A DNA stretch of 64,000 nucleotides from Treponema berlinense (GTDB lineage: Bacteria; Spirochaetota; Spirochaetia; Treponematales; Treponemataceae), in contig NZ_FUXC01000005.1 of the NCBI RefSeq assembly GCF_900167025.1, positions 98,520 to 162,519 of the forward strand, in the 5' to 3' direction. Below the pieces are notes generated by a model, which saw only the letters and a program-made list of their open reading frames with translations, had not been told where the DNA came from and made no database searches. Position 1 is the first letter of the stretch; each line of letters starts with the position of its first letter. Both the position numbers and the translations under genes were made by a program. Shown piece after piece: positions 47,601-53,886 of this stretch.

Positions 47601-49963
47601 ACGCTGTAATCGACGATTTTACTTTCGCAAACTCCACGGCTTCCACAGGTTTGGAAACAACCGGCATTACAACCACAGAAAGCAGTGGCTCAAAAACCCG
47701 CACCATGGTTAAGCTGGCAACTTACGAAAATGGAAGCTGGACAGTAACAAAAGGCGGAATGGATGACTACGGCTGGAACTTTTCGGTAACAGACGGTGGA
47801 ATTTCCCAGACAGGGCACCGGGTAACCTGGCAGCTGGACTGGGACACAAGCAAAGTCAGCGGAATTGTCGGAGCAGACAAGGTAATAGGCATAGCCGCCC
47901 AAGACCACAAAGGAAACTACAGCTGGCAGACCGCCTCCGCCCAAACAGAAGACGAAACCATCTTCAACAGACCGGAATATCGGGTGGACGTTGTGCCGTA
48001 TGTCGTAAAAGTTGAAACAAAACTTTCAAAACAGAAAAAATCCAACTGGTCTGTCTACAACCGCTCTGCCCTCGGACACTATCCGGTACAGTCCGTTGTA
48101 AGCAATGTTGCCAGCGGAATACTCAACACCAAAACTTCGGAAGACGTAACTTTGCACGGCTTTAACCTGAACGGAACTTCGGTAACAATAACAGGAAGGA
48201 AAAATGCTGTTATAACCGGAAATGTTTCTGAACAGACAGCCACTGACCTGTCAAAAATCACATTCAACGTTGCAGACCTGGCTTCTGGTACGCTTAAACT
48301 GAGTGTAAATAACGTAGAAGTTATCAACAACTACAACGACAACGATGCCATGGGAACTGCAGAAACAGAGGGAACTGCCAGCAAAAATATGTACAACAGG
48401 CAGGCAAACGGCGACACAAACAACATACTTACAGACGACCTTGTGTTTGACGTGTGGGAATTTAACGACAGGGCAGCAAAGCCGATTAACGGTCTTGCCA
48501 CAGGAGTGCAGATGCAGGTAAACCAGAGTTCAAAAATGCTGAACTTTGCCTTTGCAAACGGTGGTCTGTTCTTTAGCATGGGCGGAAAAGTGGGGGATAC
48601 AGACTACTCAAGCTATTACTGGGCAGGGGACTGGGATACCTTTGCAGGCCCTAGCGTAGGCTTCCACGTAGACGCCAGTGGCAACACCTACTCCGTAGCC
48701 AGCGGTGGAGATACAAATGCTCAAGGTCATGTTGATAAATACGCATTCTACACAAGCCGCTGGGGATTAGGTACAAGAAACACAGGTGGAACATACGGCG
48801 GTTCAAATGCCCTAAGGCTTGAAGAAATAGCCATAAAAACAGGCCCAGAAACATTTGACTATTCCCTTATGAAGTACCGGTATCTTTCTTCGGAATTTGC
48901 TTCTTCTTCCACAAACCTGTATCTGGTAAACTACGATGCCCTTACGGACGAAATACGCTTTAGGGCAGGAACTTTTGACAGTACAACAAACCAATTTACC
49001 GGAGGCTTTACAGATACTTATAAAGGTCAAACCCCATCCTACTACAGCACGGCTAACTGTCAGGTAATAGCAAACAACTCTGTAAGCGGAGGACGTTTCC
49101 TTACAGATGACAGCGGTAGCACTACCAAAGTTGCCCCAATCTCAGGGCGGGGTGCCGGACAGTACGTGGACATTGCAGTTGCAACAAACGGCACAAATAA
49201 CAAAGACGCCGTCTGTGTTGTATGGTTCGATGCCTACGAAAACTGCCTTAAATACAGTTATTACGTAGACCCCATCAGCAATTGGGAAAACCTTAAAGGC
49301 GACAGTAAGGCAACAGGCTGGTCTACACCAAAAACGATTTTTGAAGAAGGTGGCGAATACTGCCAGATTGTTGTGGACGCAGAAAACCACATCCACATTG
49401 CAGCCTACGCTGGTAACGGTGACGTAAAATACGCTTATCTTGAAAGATATAATTCGCCATACAGCGAAGGAACAAATTCCTGCACGGTGGACTCTTCCGG
49501 TGCCGTAGGAGAACACCTGACTCTGGACGTGGCCCTGGACGAAAAAGGAAACAGTATTCCGTACATCGGCTACTTTACGGCAGCCATAAAGGCTCCAAAG
49601 TATGCCTGGCTTTCAGACACGACAAAAGGCAAAGTGCCAGCCGGTGTTGATGATTACGAGCGGTTTACGGGAGCCTGGGAAGTAACGGTATTACCGACCC
49701 CAAGCCGTCCCACCACAAACAGGGAAGACAAGATTAACATAGGAGTGTTCAAGGATGAAGACGGAAAACTAAACTGGTCTACAACAGACGGCAATGCACC
49801 GGCAGATTCAAACATTGGCACAAGCACCTGCAGCATTTCCGTAAACGGCTACTCTTCTACAGAAACAAGCCAGTGCTACGGCAATGGTTCAAAAAATGCA
49901 GTCTTTGCTTACCAGATTTCTGGCAGCACAGGCTCTTGCATCGAAACCGCGCAAATGCGCTAG
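38618..49963 (+). CDS. Giant Ig-like repeat lipoprotein with IPT-like and propeller-like C terminus
   Basis: 3,781 residues, about 400 kDa. The N terminus has a basic part (LGKGKEPLKVIRGG) and a hydrophobic core, followed by a lipobox-like VCAAGSC with Cys37 as probable lipid site. Most of the chain is repeated beta-sandwich units marked by D-x-x-x-P (VDNTAPTVKI, IDSTAPTVAISS, FIDNSAPEIVI, LLDNKAP). Calcium-loop-like D-x-N-x-D-G segments occur (TDLNNDGKFTS near residue 2729). An IPT/TIG-like segment lies near residues 3130-3230 (VTLHGFNLNGTSVTITG), and the last ~300 residues have propeller-like blades (DAENHIHIAAYAGNGDVKYAYL). AGGAAGGTGA precedes the ATG. Codons 19-22 are a nine-G tract. Likely surface-exposed. 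Confidence 0.85.
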   Translation: MEKSVFNLGKGKEPLKVIRGGVFAIMLCALVCAAGSCKVGLGDSVDTEAPSVKIVYPDPNTNAIIRDTFILYGDCDDDKQITAVKITLVNIDTGTTVLSDVPATVDSDQKHWRIKLNSHSEENKYNGWQFADGKYTVTVRAYDGSHDSSSDEKSSTSSSFEIDNTAPVFVIKNPGVLKTETSSPSAYGSIFTVEGTISELHSVSSMEVTVYDEAGNCVSEEFYDGETLQAFVEEDIEIAGGTSVIIAQSGSTDGRYNKIYGEGSGTQKFTCSIKLTDNAKKYVNPPELSDSRSAEEAALDEKGNSTCSIYLYDDVYNALLSQKNPESKKLSAGDLKNLINCTLDNKEARNFLLEKEKNTDSAGDASKRLYFSLNPEANPTYNVNGFEYSFVEDDYLQQASAGNAVSVTVLQGLDQTMIDLDGDPDGNEKSNSTVKVWMKEFLDRPLDEAAVKEEITETLAPKVKAQEDEGNEGFVEYVKGTKEVPVTEIEGWKLIFDYGQNNSGESSVSTKTFSVTLPAGSIALNKYYLLVVTGRDIDNVEFSQSKIYGFEGNEAGIPPTLTIDDIYGDKAKTVKNLVPSSNFDFTGKATLKGSSLYTSEFSVTLTVEDQDSDKIIGTVTETLTRSALDKPWSETAALKFTDKENWIFTPDKLGNDNFKVVKGVGKSYLYTLEVWGKASSGHESSSTLNLQIDSKNPAVEITSITPTVDEYDEEKGPFVNGTIWVKGNVEETNLENVAVEVYAGDTLVEKASNASLGKKYSINYEIDTTTLKDDSALEIRLKAVDKVGNETCVSSTALEDYKELKIAQKTDMPVVTLNNASPAIKSADGISVDENLFGTVSNNKISVSVSDDDLIKSVTMKVSSEAGEVIDSTTKDEIGKSTYSASFALPTAEGVYKVEVIAKDDILSTELSGEREAKTTVIGPFFVAVSAGAPTISLDSVKTYLTATPSFTGTVSSDQATVSAKFTKANIGGKDADETELSKYTALLSKSEVNAKKWTVSLNSGASLDNGNYTIRFTAENKYGESNSSEAEFTVDNVAPTVKITEYNSIKNENGFTEPLNFYLNPENIKTIKGTCADNESGSGIDSVYYYIGDITGKEIPSTENGWILANLTKTESETGWTISLTDLNVEEGKNYPVHIKAKDNAGNRSEDYNYISLYIDKTGPNLKASVPDSGLTYTKNEKFYRVYGSNSFNVSVTATDVAGVASVSANSTSLVKGDDGIYTGTVSVTPDSNGFASISVIAMDSVGNSSETTIDDVMIDSTAPTVAISSYPENATKDEFTLSGTVSDNIGVKSVVITDSLDSAKSYEATVSGGKWSVTLKPSSIAAGADETNDGSHTYTVTAKDKVGNTSTKTCRVTTDTTAPYWYTDNTENKEPYISTKASSEKITVSGVEYSLYNSTSVTVAAKAKDATTNVGHLLYNLNDEKDSLSALVWKTVDNGNITVENLAQGLNTLKIKAADEAGNETSPFAISFFVDSLAPAEPALKSVDSDSDEGSMKIFAAQNKQKLVNGNSDVVFKVEVADKAADDTSDGKDSYSGIASVELAKIGNKTLSKAISGTFVSEENGKQVYSITVPAGELASGSANVTVKDKAGNSTTLGMFNFLLDNKAPAVSMSSPAGDVNKTISLSASATDNQEIDGATLKLEYSTDKTNWTKLSRDNAGPEYKAVISDSVISVTGFDTTKFADKSTVYVRAVISDKAKNEGKSEEVALRINQDSDRPVVKIDNLARLGDGTFILKYGTNAQITGTLSDDDSTSGAVVEEFVISETPYTGSESVKNLAKKFDSATGDFTFEPENTEDGTKTLYFYIKDNGGSEFYTTAPTGADSSGSTAYLKNPKLYLKTEPLDDSLAAKVFSYKSDSNSPTVTAGKGVLYSDNAGENAAKDANGETFDFASSNSTLNTSFVAGGSERRFVKFQFEANDASGIEGMTLELFDEANNSVLKLKTPDSITGASGFTTSGTIEQKQIKPNETDPTTSIWTTEIIDLEGKTTAQYTAKIVPYDKAGLAGNGSYSFFIDNSAPEIVIRSPISGKEVTGTVSIAGTATDTGSSGTANIQWLIPKKEFVTVANTKTGTEKLEYLKSLNWNGGEDALAATATLTSWQFDFDGKNDDAASDPANFIFKGGNPALDVYDSDVFATNVTDGIYALPVYFMATDAIGNYSIYEKYALRHNPDGDKPKLDFLYPTVSDYGKDLEYVVLGGTIRATGSAVIPSGTTTVRSVYYQIAGENGSFSESDKTAASTNYGYAVLTAYDVVKEITGTDYSSTSRTIDDSMLKKFGFSTKAEMDAWWGIKANGTAAWNIILNERGELNPETDGSTTNIKIRTCGINAEGKFGAWTSGDNVISIHIDDKAPVINSIVKQYKEDEITSNPTKLPECKASQNYVSDMFLREQWYLEVTLLDETAVTSYSVQKDTTSLTEGSGYFVQSNVEDKSKNGYRLYIPIDKDSDSVSYTITANDKEHTATQTFSFRLDNTAPTLESLTGNGQDLAPNGIIEDSNYVYTVGGKSEDSGSGVERVLFYFMRKSGITKTTITDEVLLDPMITTGTDKSKIELSTLTALPVTQENKTFYLYAKAQTSSATKDTFTLLTSADSHIRTGGLIYIDGLYRKITKLDGTTVTFEPAMSEAKASVTAYFPIAQVIDNTATEKVKSNSANPFTFESGDDGDGMPETFSKTGTTWTWDATIHSYNMPDGPVTLVIMAFDEAGNVSRKSYNLMIVNNAPRLAKVWLGTDLNNDGKFTSSSDIKEIVEYNILAAEGNEQKEYELDFTAKKSDGTPKYESGIFKIKKDLAVIPEFTGGNGSIGMISNLTATDTTKTTGTVTEASARDVTVTGTEKTLMDSSDSPKFTSQKFTTNAKANSIYAFVISENELGDDGENRGMSFTFWDKTEETEQGTNSQYSVLFVKNFSIAQKDNTPPNAVIDPFQWNSLTDNSIYGSETSESFSDLKGHIELEADWKKATGYKDSETNGQFDGDPKVSGKITIRGSAYDNTNLTALYAVIDDFTFANSTASTGLETTGITTTESSGSKTRTMVKLATYENGSWTVTKGGMDDYGWNFSVTDGGISQTGHRVTWQLDWDTSKVSGIVGADKVIGIAAQDHKGNYSWQTASAQTEDETIFNRPEYRVDVVPYVVKVETKLSKQKKSNWSVYNRSALGHYPVQSVVSNVASGILNTKTSEDVTLHGFNLNGTSVTITGRKNAVITGNVSEQTATDLSKITFNVADLASGTLKLSVNNVEVINNYNDNDAMGTAETEGTASKNMYNRQANGDTNNILTDDLVFDVWEFNDRAAKPINGLATGVQMQVNQSSKMLNFAFANGGLFFSMGGKVGDTDYSSYYWAGDWDTFAGPSVGFHVDASGNTYSVASGGDTNAQGHVDKYAFYTSRWGLGTRNTGGTYGGSNALRLEEIAIKTGPETFDYSLMKYRYLSSEFASSSTNLYLVNYDALTDEIRFRAGTFDSTTNQFTGGFTDTYKGQTPSYYSTANCQVIANNSVSGGRFLTDDSGSTTKVAPISGRGAGQYVDIAVATNGTNNKDAVCVVWFDAYENCLKYSYYVDPISNWENLKGDSKATGWSTPKTIFEEGGEYCQIVVDAENHIHIAAYAGNGDVKYAYLERYNSPYSEGTNSCTVDSSGAVGEHLTLDVALDEKGNSIPYIGYFTAAIKAPKYAWLSDTTKGKVPAGVDDYERFTGAWEVTVLPTPSRPTTNREDKINIGVFKDEDGKLNWSTTDGNAPADSNIGTSTCSISVNGYSSTETSQCYGNGSKNAVFAYQISGSTGSCIETAQMR
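38673..38681 (+). repeat. G9 homopolymer in the signal-peptide codons
   Basis: Nine consecutive G encode Arg-Gly-Gly-Val of the signal peptide, about 55 bp after the start codon. A gain or loss of one G would shift the frame before the lipobox and end translation early. Poly-G tracts are known phase-variation sites in Treponema pallidum. Confidence 0.85.
42729..43440 (+). repeat. Left copy of an inverted repeat shared by the two giant genes
   Basis: About 710 bp nearly identical to 63290-64000 on the opposite strand; both encode the VKTVDNGNITVENLAQGLNT and SIASVEL region. Further matching blocks lie at 43760-44200 and about 62510-62960. Confidence 0.85.
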
Positions 49964-49969
49964 CGCATT
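49954..49969. repeat. 16-bp perfect palindrome over a stop codon
   Basis: AATGCGCTAGCGCATT, centred on the TAG stop of the giant lipoprotein gene. It has no T run, so it is not an ordinary terminator; it may be a hairpin that protects the mRNA 3' end or part of the adjacent GC-rich repeat. Confidence 0.6.
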
Positions 49970-49985
49970 AAAAAGCCGAGTTTTA

Positions 49986-50092
49986 GCCCGGATCGGAACG
50001 GCGCGGAGCGTTCAAAAGGCGGAAAAAATTTCCGTCTTTTGAATGTAGCGTCAGCGGAACCGTGCAGAGCCGGTTTGTGATTGCGGTGCGCT
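49986..50092. repeat. GC-rich repeat with hairpin, copy 1
   Basis: Starts GCCCGGATCGGAACGGCGCGG; includes a hairpin TTCAAAAGGCGGAA/TTCCGTCTTTTGAA and ends GAGCCGG...GCGCTCC. The hairpin part recurs almost exactly at 50846-50930 as part of a duplicated segment. Confidence 0.7.
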
Positions 50093-50103
50093 CCTAAAAA
50101 AAC

Positions 50104-50448
50104 TTAGAGAACGTGGAGTTTTGAATTTTCCAGGTTCAAATAGGCTTTGTCGCCGGCTTTGTAAATTTTGTGGGCGCGCGGATTGTAATCGTTTATTTTT
50201 ATTATGGTGTTTTCCGCGGAAAGGCTCATGGCTTCGCTCTGGTCGTGAGTTACGTAAATTGCTGTAATTCCGAGTTTTTGCTGGATTTTTCGGATTTCTG
50301 TGCGCATTGTTACACGGAGTTTTGCGTCAAGATTGGAAAGCGGCTCATCAAAAAGCAGAACTCCCGGCTGCATTACAAGAGCTCTTGCAAGAGCTACACG
50401 CTGCTGCTGACCTCCAGAAAGCTGGTTTGTCATTCTTTCTTCCATCGA
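50104..50448 (-). pseudogene. Internally deleted copy of the ABC ATPase 3' part
   Basis: Encodes [15 protein letters not shown]..., through Walker [12 protein letters not shown] and the H loop, then jumps from SEAMSLS straight to [11 protein letters not shown] and the shared C terminus. Relative to the intact gene at 50935-52017 a 333-bp piece (51049-51381) is missing exactly in frame, and the N-terminal half including Walker A is absent. It therefore cannot be a working ATPase. The copy together with its flanking GC-rich repeat is a partial tandem duplication; its start at the break (after TTCTTCCAT) is not a natural gene start. Confidence 0.85.
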
Positions 50449-50607
50449 ACAGGTAATACCACAGTTTTTTTCAAAACATCACGATTTATCAATAAAAAAG
50501 TGGCGTTGCCGTAGCCGTTGCAAAAATGCCCCCTGATAAATGAAATCTGTCCACATTTGATGGACATAAAAAGACGAATGCAGCGTGAAAAACATAAATT
50601 TTTTCTG

Positions 50608-50783
50608 ACAATAAATCTGAATCTTTCGGACAGTACATCTGAATAATTCAGACAGTACATCTGAATCTTTCGGACAGTACATCTGAATCTTTCTGACAGT
50701 ACATCTGAATCTTTCGGACAGTACATCTGAATCTTTCGGACAGTACATCTGAATAATTCGGACAGTACATTTGAATGTTCGCG
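50608..50783. repeat. 22-bp tandem repeat array, about eight units
   Basis: Unit ACAGTACATCTGAATCTTTCGG, repeated head to tail without spacers, with single-base variants (CTTTCTG, AATAATTCAG) and diverged first and last copies. It fills most of the gap between the two ATPase copies. Since 22 is not divisible by three it shifts frame from unit to unit, so the minus-strand frame read across it (50430-50945) is not a gene. Unit number is likely variable between strains. Confidence 0.9.
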
Positions 50784-50845
50784 CCTGCTTTTTGTCTTTA
50801 TAAACATAGCCAAAATTAACTGGCGGAGCTTTTGGGGGGTCAGTT

Positions 50846-50930
50846 CAAAAGGCGGAAAAAAATTCCGTCTTTTGAATGTAGCGTCAGCGGAACCGTGCAG
50901 AGCCGGTTTGTGATTGTGGTGCGCTCCTAA
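50846..50930. repeat. GC-rich repeat with hairpin, copy 2
   Basis: Nearly identical to part of 50012-50098 (hairpin TTCAAAAGGCGGAA/TTCCGTCTTTTGAA, then GTAGCGTCAGCGGAACCG and GAGCCGG), sited just downstream of the intact ATPase gene. It may serve as its transcription end. Confidence 0.65.
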
Positions 50931-50934
50931 AAAC

Positions 50935-52017
50935 TTAGAGAACATGGAGTTTTGAATTTTCCAGGTTCAGATAGGCTTTGTCGCCGGCTTTGTAAATCTT
51001 GTGGGCGCGCGGATTGTAATCGTTTATTTTTATTATGGTGTTTTCCGCTTTGACCTGATAATACTGGTAGGCGCCCATAAAAGTTGAAAAAACGACCTCG
51101 CAAGGAATGGCGTTTCCTGTATCCGTAAGCTGGACATTTTCCGGGCGCAGGACTATTTTGCACAAATCCCCTGCAACAAGGTTTCCGTAACTTTCGGCTT
51201 TTACATCAATGCCGTTTACATCTACGACAACGTTTTGGCCGGAAACTGATTTTACTTTTCCAGAAAGAAAACTTACTTCGCCAATAAAATCCGCGACAAA
51301 TTCGCTTTTTGGGCTGTAATAAATTTCTTGCGGTGTGCCTTTTTGCGCGATTCTGCCATTTTTCATAAGGATAATTTCGTCGGAAAGGCTCATGGCTTCG
51401 CTCTGGTCGTGAGTTACGTAAATTGCTGTAATTCCGAGTTTTTGCTGGATTTTTCTGATTTCTGTGCGCATTGTTACGCGGAGTTTTGCGTCAAGATTGG
51501 AAAGAGGCTCATCAAAAAGCAGAACTCCCGGCTGCATTACAAGAGCCCTCGCAAGAGCTACACGCTGCTGCTGACCTCCAGAAAGCTGGTTTGTCATTCT
51601 TTCTTCCATTCCAGTCAGTTCTACAAGGTCGAGCATGTCAAAAACCTGTTTTTTTATTTCTTCTTTTGGAAGTTTTCTGAGTTTTAGACCGTAGGCAATA
51701 TTGTCAAAAACGTTGTAATGCGGCAAAAGCGCATAGCTTTGAAAAACCATTGCCGTATCGCGTTTGTTTGGCATAAGTTCGTTTATTGCCTTTGAGCCAA
51801 GATAAATTTCGCCATGGTCTGGACTTTCAAAACCGGCAATCATGCGCAGAGTTGTAGTTTTTCCGCAGCCAGAAGGTCCTAAAAGCGTTACAAAGCTTCC
51901 CGGTTTTATGTCAAGGGAAACATTGTCAACAGCGGCAAAATCCTTTTTTGTTTTTGGATCCTGATAGATTTTTGTAATATTTTCGAGTTTAACGCCCTGT
52001 GGCTCTTTTCTTTCCAT
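50935..52017 (-). CDS. ABC transporter ATPase, Fe(III)/spermidine type (FbpC/AfuC/PotA-like)
   Basis: A 360-residue ATPase. Walker A GPSGCGKTT near residue 42, Q loop VFQSYALLPHYNVFDNIAYGL, signature [15 protein letters not shown], Walker [12 protein letters not shown] and the H loop VTHDQSEAM are intact. The C-terminal third has a TOBE-like regulatory fold (KIVLRPENVQLTD). It belongs with the permease upstream (3-bp gap) and the binding protein (operon on the minus strand). This subgroup includes iron, polyamine, phosphonate and thiamine systems, so iron is the most likely but not the only possible ligand. Its 3' part has been copied downstream as a pseudogene. Confidence 0.88.
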   Translation of the reverse strand: MERKEPQGVKLENITKIYQDPKTKKDFAAVDNVSLDIKPGSFVTLLGPSGCGKTTTLRMIAGFESPDHGEIYLGSKAINELMPNKRDTAMVFQSYALLPHYNVFDNIAYGLKLRKLPKEEIKKQVFDMLDLVELTGMEERMTNQLSGGQQQRVALARALVMQPGVLLFDEPLSNLDAKLRVTMRTEIRKIQQKLGITAIYVTHDQSEAMSLSDEIILMKNGRIAQKGTPQEIYYSPKSEFVADFIGEVSFLSGKVKSVSGQNVVVDVNGIDVKAESYGNLVAGDLCKIVLRPENVQLTDTGNAIPCEVVFSTFMGAYQYYQVKAENTIIKINDYNPRAHKIYKAGDKAYLNLENSKLHVL

Positions 52018-52020
52018 AAT

Positions 52021-53751
52021 TTACACCTCTTTTGTCGGTTTGCTTGTTCCCAATTTTCCAAGAACAAAATTCATTATCGTGATTGCAACATAAGTGATTA
52101 CGATTAAGATTGTTGCGTAAGCACAGGCAATTCCGTAGTTGCCTTTTTCTGCATGCTCATTTATTCGTACTGTAATCAAAAGATATTTTGGAGTTACAAG
52201 AAGAATAATTGCCGAAATTGCAGTAATTGAGCGCACAAAAGTTGTTACAAGTCCGCTGATAAAAGATTCCTTGATTAGAGGCAACGTAACCGTCTGAAAA
52301 ACCTTTGCGCTGTCTGCACCCATATCGTAGGCCGCTTCTTCAATTGACCGGTCAATCTGCCTTAAAGCCGCAATTCCCGAACGAGTTCCGATTGGAAGCG
52401 AACGGACAATAAAAACAATTACGAGGATTGCTCCTGTACCGTAAAGGCCCGACAAAATTCCAGAATGAAAAAGTCCAGAATTGTAACCGCGGATAAAACC
52501 AACGCCAAGAACAGTTCCCGGAACAGCCATTGCAAGCATTGCGACAAATTCCATAAACCCTTTGGCAAAGAATTTTCGCTTAACGACAAGATATGCAATA
52601 ATCATAGAAAGAAAGGCCGTAATCGGAGAGGCAATTGCAGAAAGAAGCATTGAATCCGTAAAAACACGATACCCCTTATTTTTAAAAATATATTCGTACC
52701 ATTTTAGAGAAAGATGATAGTCTCGTCCCCAAATTTTAAAGAGAGAACCAAAAGGAACAAGAATATACATGGAAATTACAAAAACCGTCAAAAGCGTACA
52801 TATTGTTACCAAAGGAATTCTTACGCTTGAATCGGTGATTGCAGCCCTTCCTCTCGTTGCCTTTCCGGTCAAAGTAGCAACAGACTTCCTTTCCAGCCAG
52901 TATTTTTCCAGAATAAAAAGTCCCATCGAAATTACAAGAAGAACAACAGCCATAGCAGTTGCTCCAGATTTATCATAAGCGCCAGTCAATTGAAGATAAA
53001 TCGAAGTCGCCAGAGTGTCAAAGTTGCCGCCAATAATCATTGGATTTGCAAAATCCGCTACAGATTCAATAAACGAAACCAAAAAAGCGTTTCCGATTCC
53101 CGGAAGCAAAAGCGGAAAAGTAACCGTCTGAAAAACCTTGAACCTGCCGGCGCCCATATTCCGGGCAGCTTCTTCAAGAGACGGATCAATGTTTTTTAAA
53201 AGCCCTTTAAGCATCATGTAGCAGACAGGAAAAAAAGTCAGAATCTGAACAAGAGCAATTCCGCGCCAGCCGTAAAGCTGGGTATTATTCATATTAAAAA
53301 GTCCGCGGGTAATAACGCCAGTCCGCCCAAAAAGCAGAATTGCGGAAAGCGAAAGAACAAAAGGCGGAGAAACAACAGGAAGAATAGACACAACGCCAAA
53401 AAGTTTTTTTACGATTTTAGAGCCAACATCAACGTACGAATCAACATAGGCAAACAAAAAACCTATTACAGTAGAACCAATTCCAGAGATAAGACCAAGC
53501 CAAAGCGTATTCGAAATGGCATGGCGAAAATTCGTCATCTTAAAAATTTTTATAAAATTGGCAAAACCGATAGTCTTTAAAGTCGTTCCGTTTATATTTT
53601 TTTCAACAACAACACTGTCCGTCAAAAGAATAGCCAGCGGATACAAAATAAATAGGAATAAAAAAAGAAAAATTCCGATAATTGCAGCAACAAGAATAGG
53701 ATCTGCAAGCAGTTTTTTTCTGTCTAAAGCTCGTCCTTGTGATTTTGGCAT
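52021..53751 (-). CDS. ABC transporter permease, double-domain (FbpB/AfuB-like)
   Basis: A 576-residue inner-membrane permease with two fused permease domains, each of about six hydrophobic segments, the layout of iron(III) FbpB-type permeases. Each half carries the ATPase-contact EAA loop: EEAARNMGAGRFKVFQTVTFPLL near residue 195 and EEAAYDMGADSAKVFQTVTLPL near residue 485. Starts at the ATG at 53751 (MPKSQGR...). The neighbours are the ATPase (3 bp) and the binding protein (135 bp). Confidence 0.88.
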   Translation of the reverse strand: MPKSQGRALDRKKLLADPILVAAIIGIFLFLFLFILYPLAILLTDSVVVEKNINGTTLKTIGFANFIKIFKMTNFRHAISNTLWLGLISGIGSTVIGFLFAYVDSYVDVGSKIVKKLFGVVSILPVVSPPFVLSLSAILLFGRTGVITRGLFNMNNTQLYGWRGIALVQILTFFPVCYMMLKGLLKNIDPSLEEAARNMGAGRFKVFQTVTFPLLLPGIGNAFLVSFIESVADFANPMIIGGNFDTLATSIYLQLTGAYDKSGATAMAVVLLVISMGLFILEKYWLERKSVATLTGKATRGRAAITDSSVRIPLVTICTLLTVFVISMYILVPFGSLFKIWGRDYHLSLKWYEYIFKNKGYRVFTDSMLLSAIASPITAFLSMIIAYLVVKRKFFAKGFMEFVAMLAMAVPGTVLGVGFIRGYNSGLFHSGILSGLYGTGAILVIVFIVRSLPIGTRSGIAALRQIDRSIEEAAYDMGADSAKVFQTVTLPLIKESFISGLVTTFVRSITAISAIILLVTPKYLLITVRINEHAEKGNYGIACAYATILIVITYVAITIMNFVLGKLGTSKPTKEV

Positions 53752-53806
53752 TTATTTTCCTTTGTATATAACTAAAAAAAATCAAAAATAAAAAGCAGGA
53801 ATTTAA

Positions 53807-53866
53807 GTCTGGCCGCCAAAAAACGCATTTTGTTTATAACTTTTATGCGCCTTCCGACAGCCAGAC
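53807..53866 (-). promoter_or_regulatory. Stem-loop between binding-protein and permease genes
   Basis: A stem GTCTGGC/GCCAGAC (53807-53813 with 53860-53866) encloses an inner CGCAT/ATGCG hairpin (53824-53828 with 53845-53849). In operons of this kind such structures often stabilise the first gene's mRNA or cause partial termination, giving more binding protein than permease. Confidence 0.5.
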
Positions 53867-53886
53867 CTTTCAAAAATACAAATAAA

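Noticed and set aside
50170..50514. Protein on the plus strand over the ATPase copies (also at 51328-51687)
   Set aside because: It is the antisense shadow of the duplicated ATPase DNA; both copies share it for that reason.
50608..50783. CRISPR array
   Set aside because: Units of 22 bp follow each other directly with no unique spacers, and no cas genes are near; it is a plain tandem repeat.
50430..50945. Protein gene on the minus strand across the tandem array
   Set aside because: Its repetitive sequence comes from the 22-bp repeat read in shifting frames; no RBS, no domain, and it overlaps repeats and duplicated DNA.
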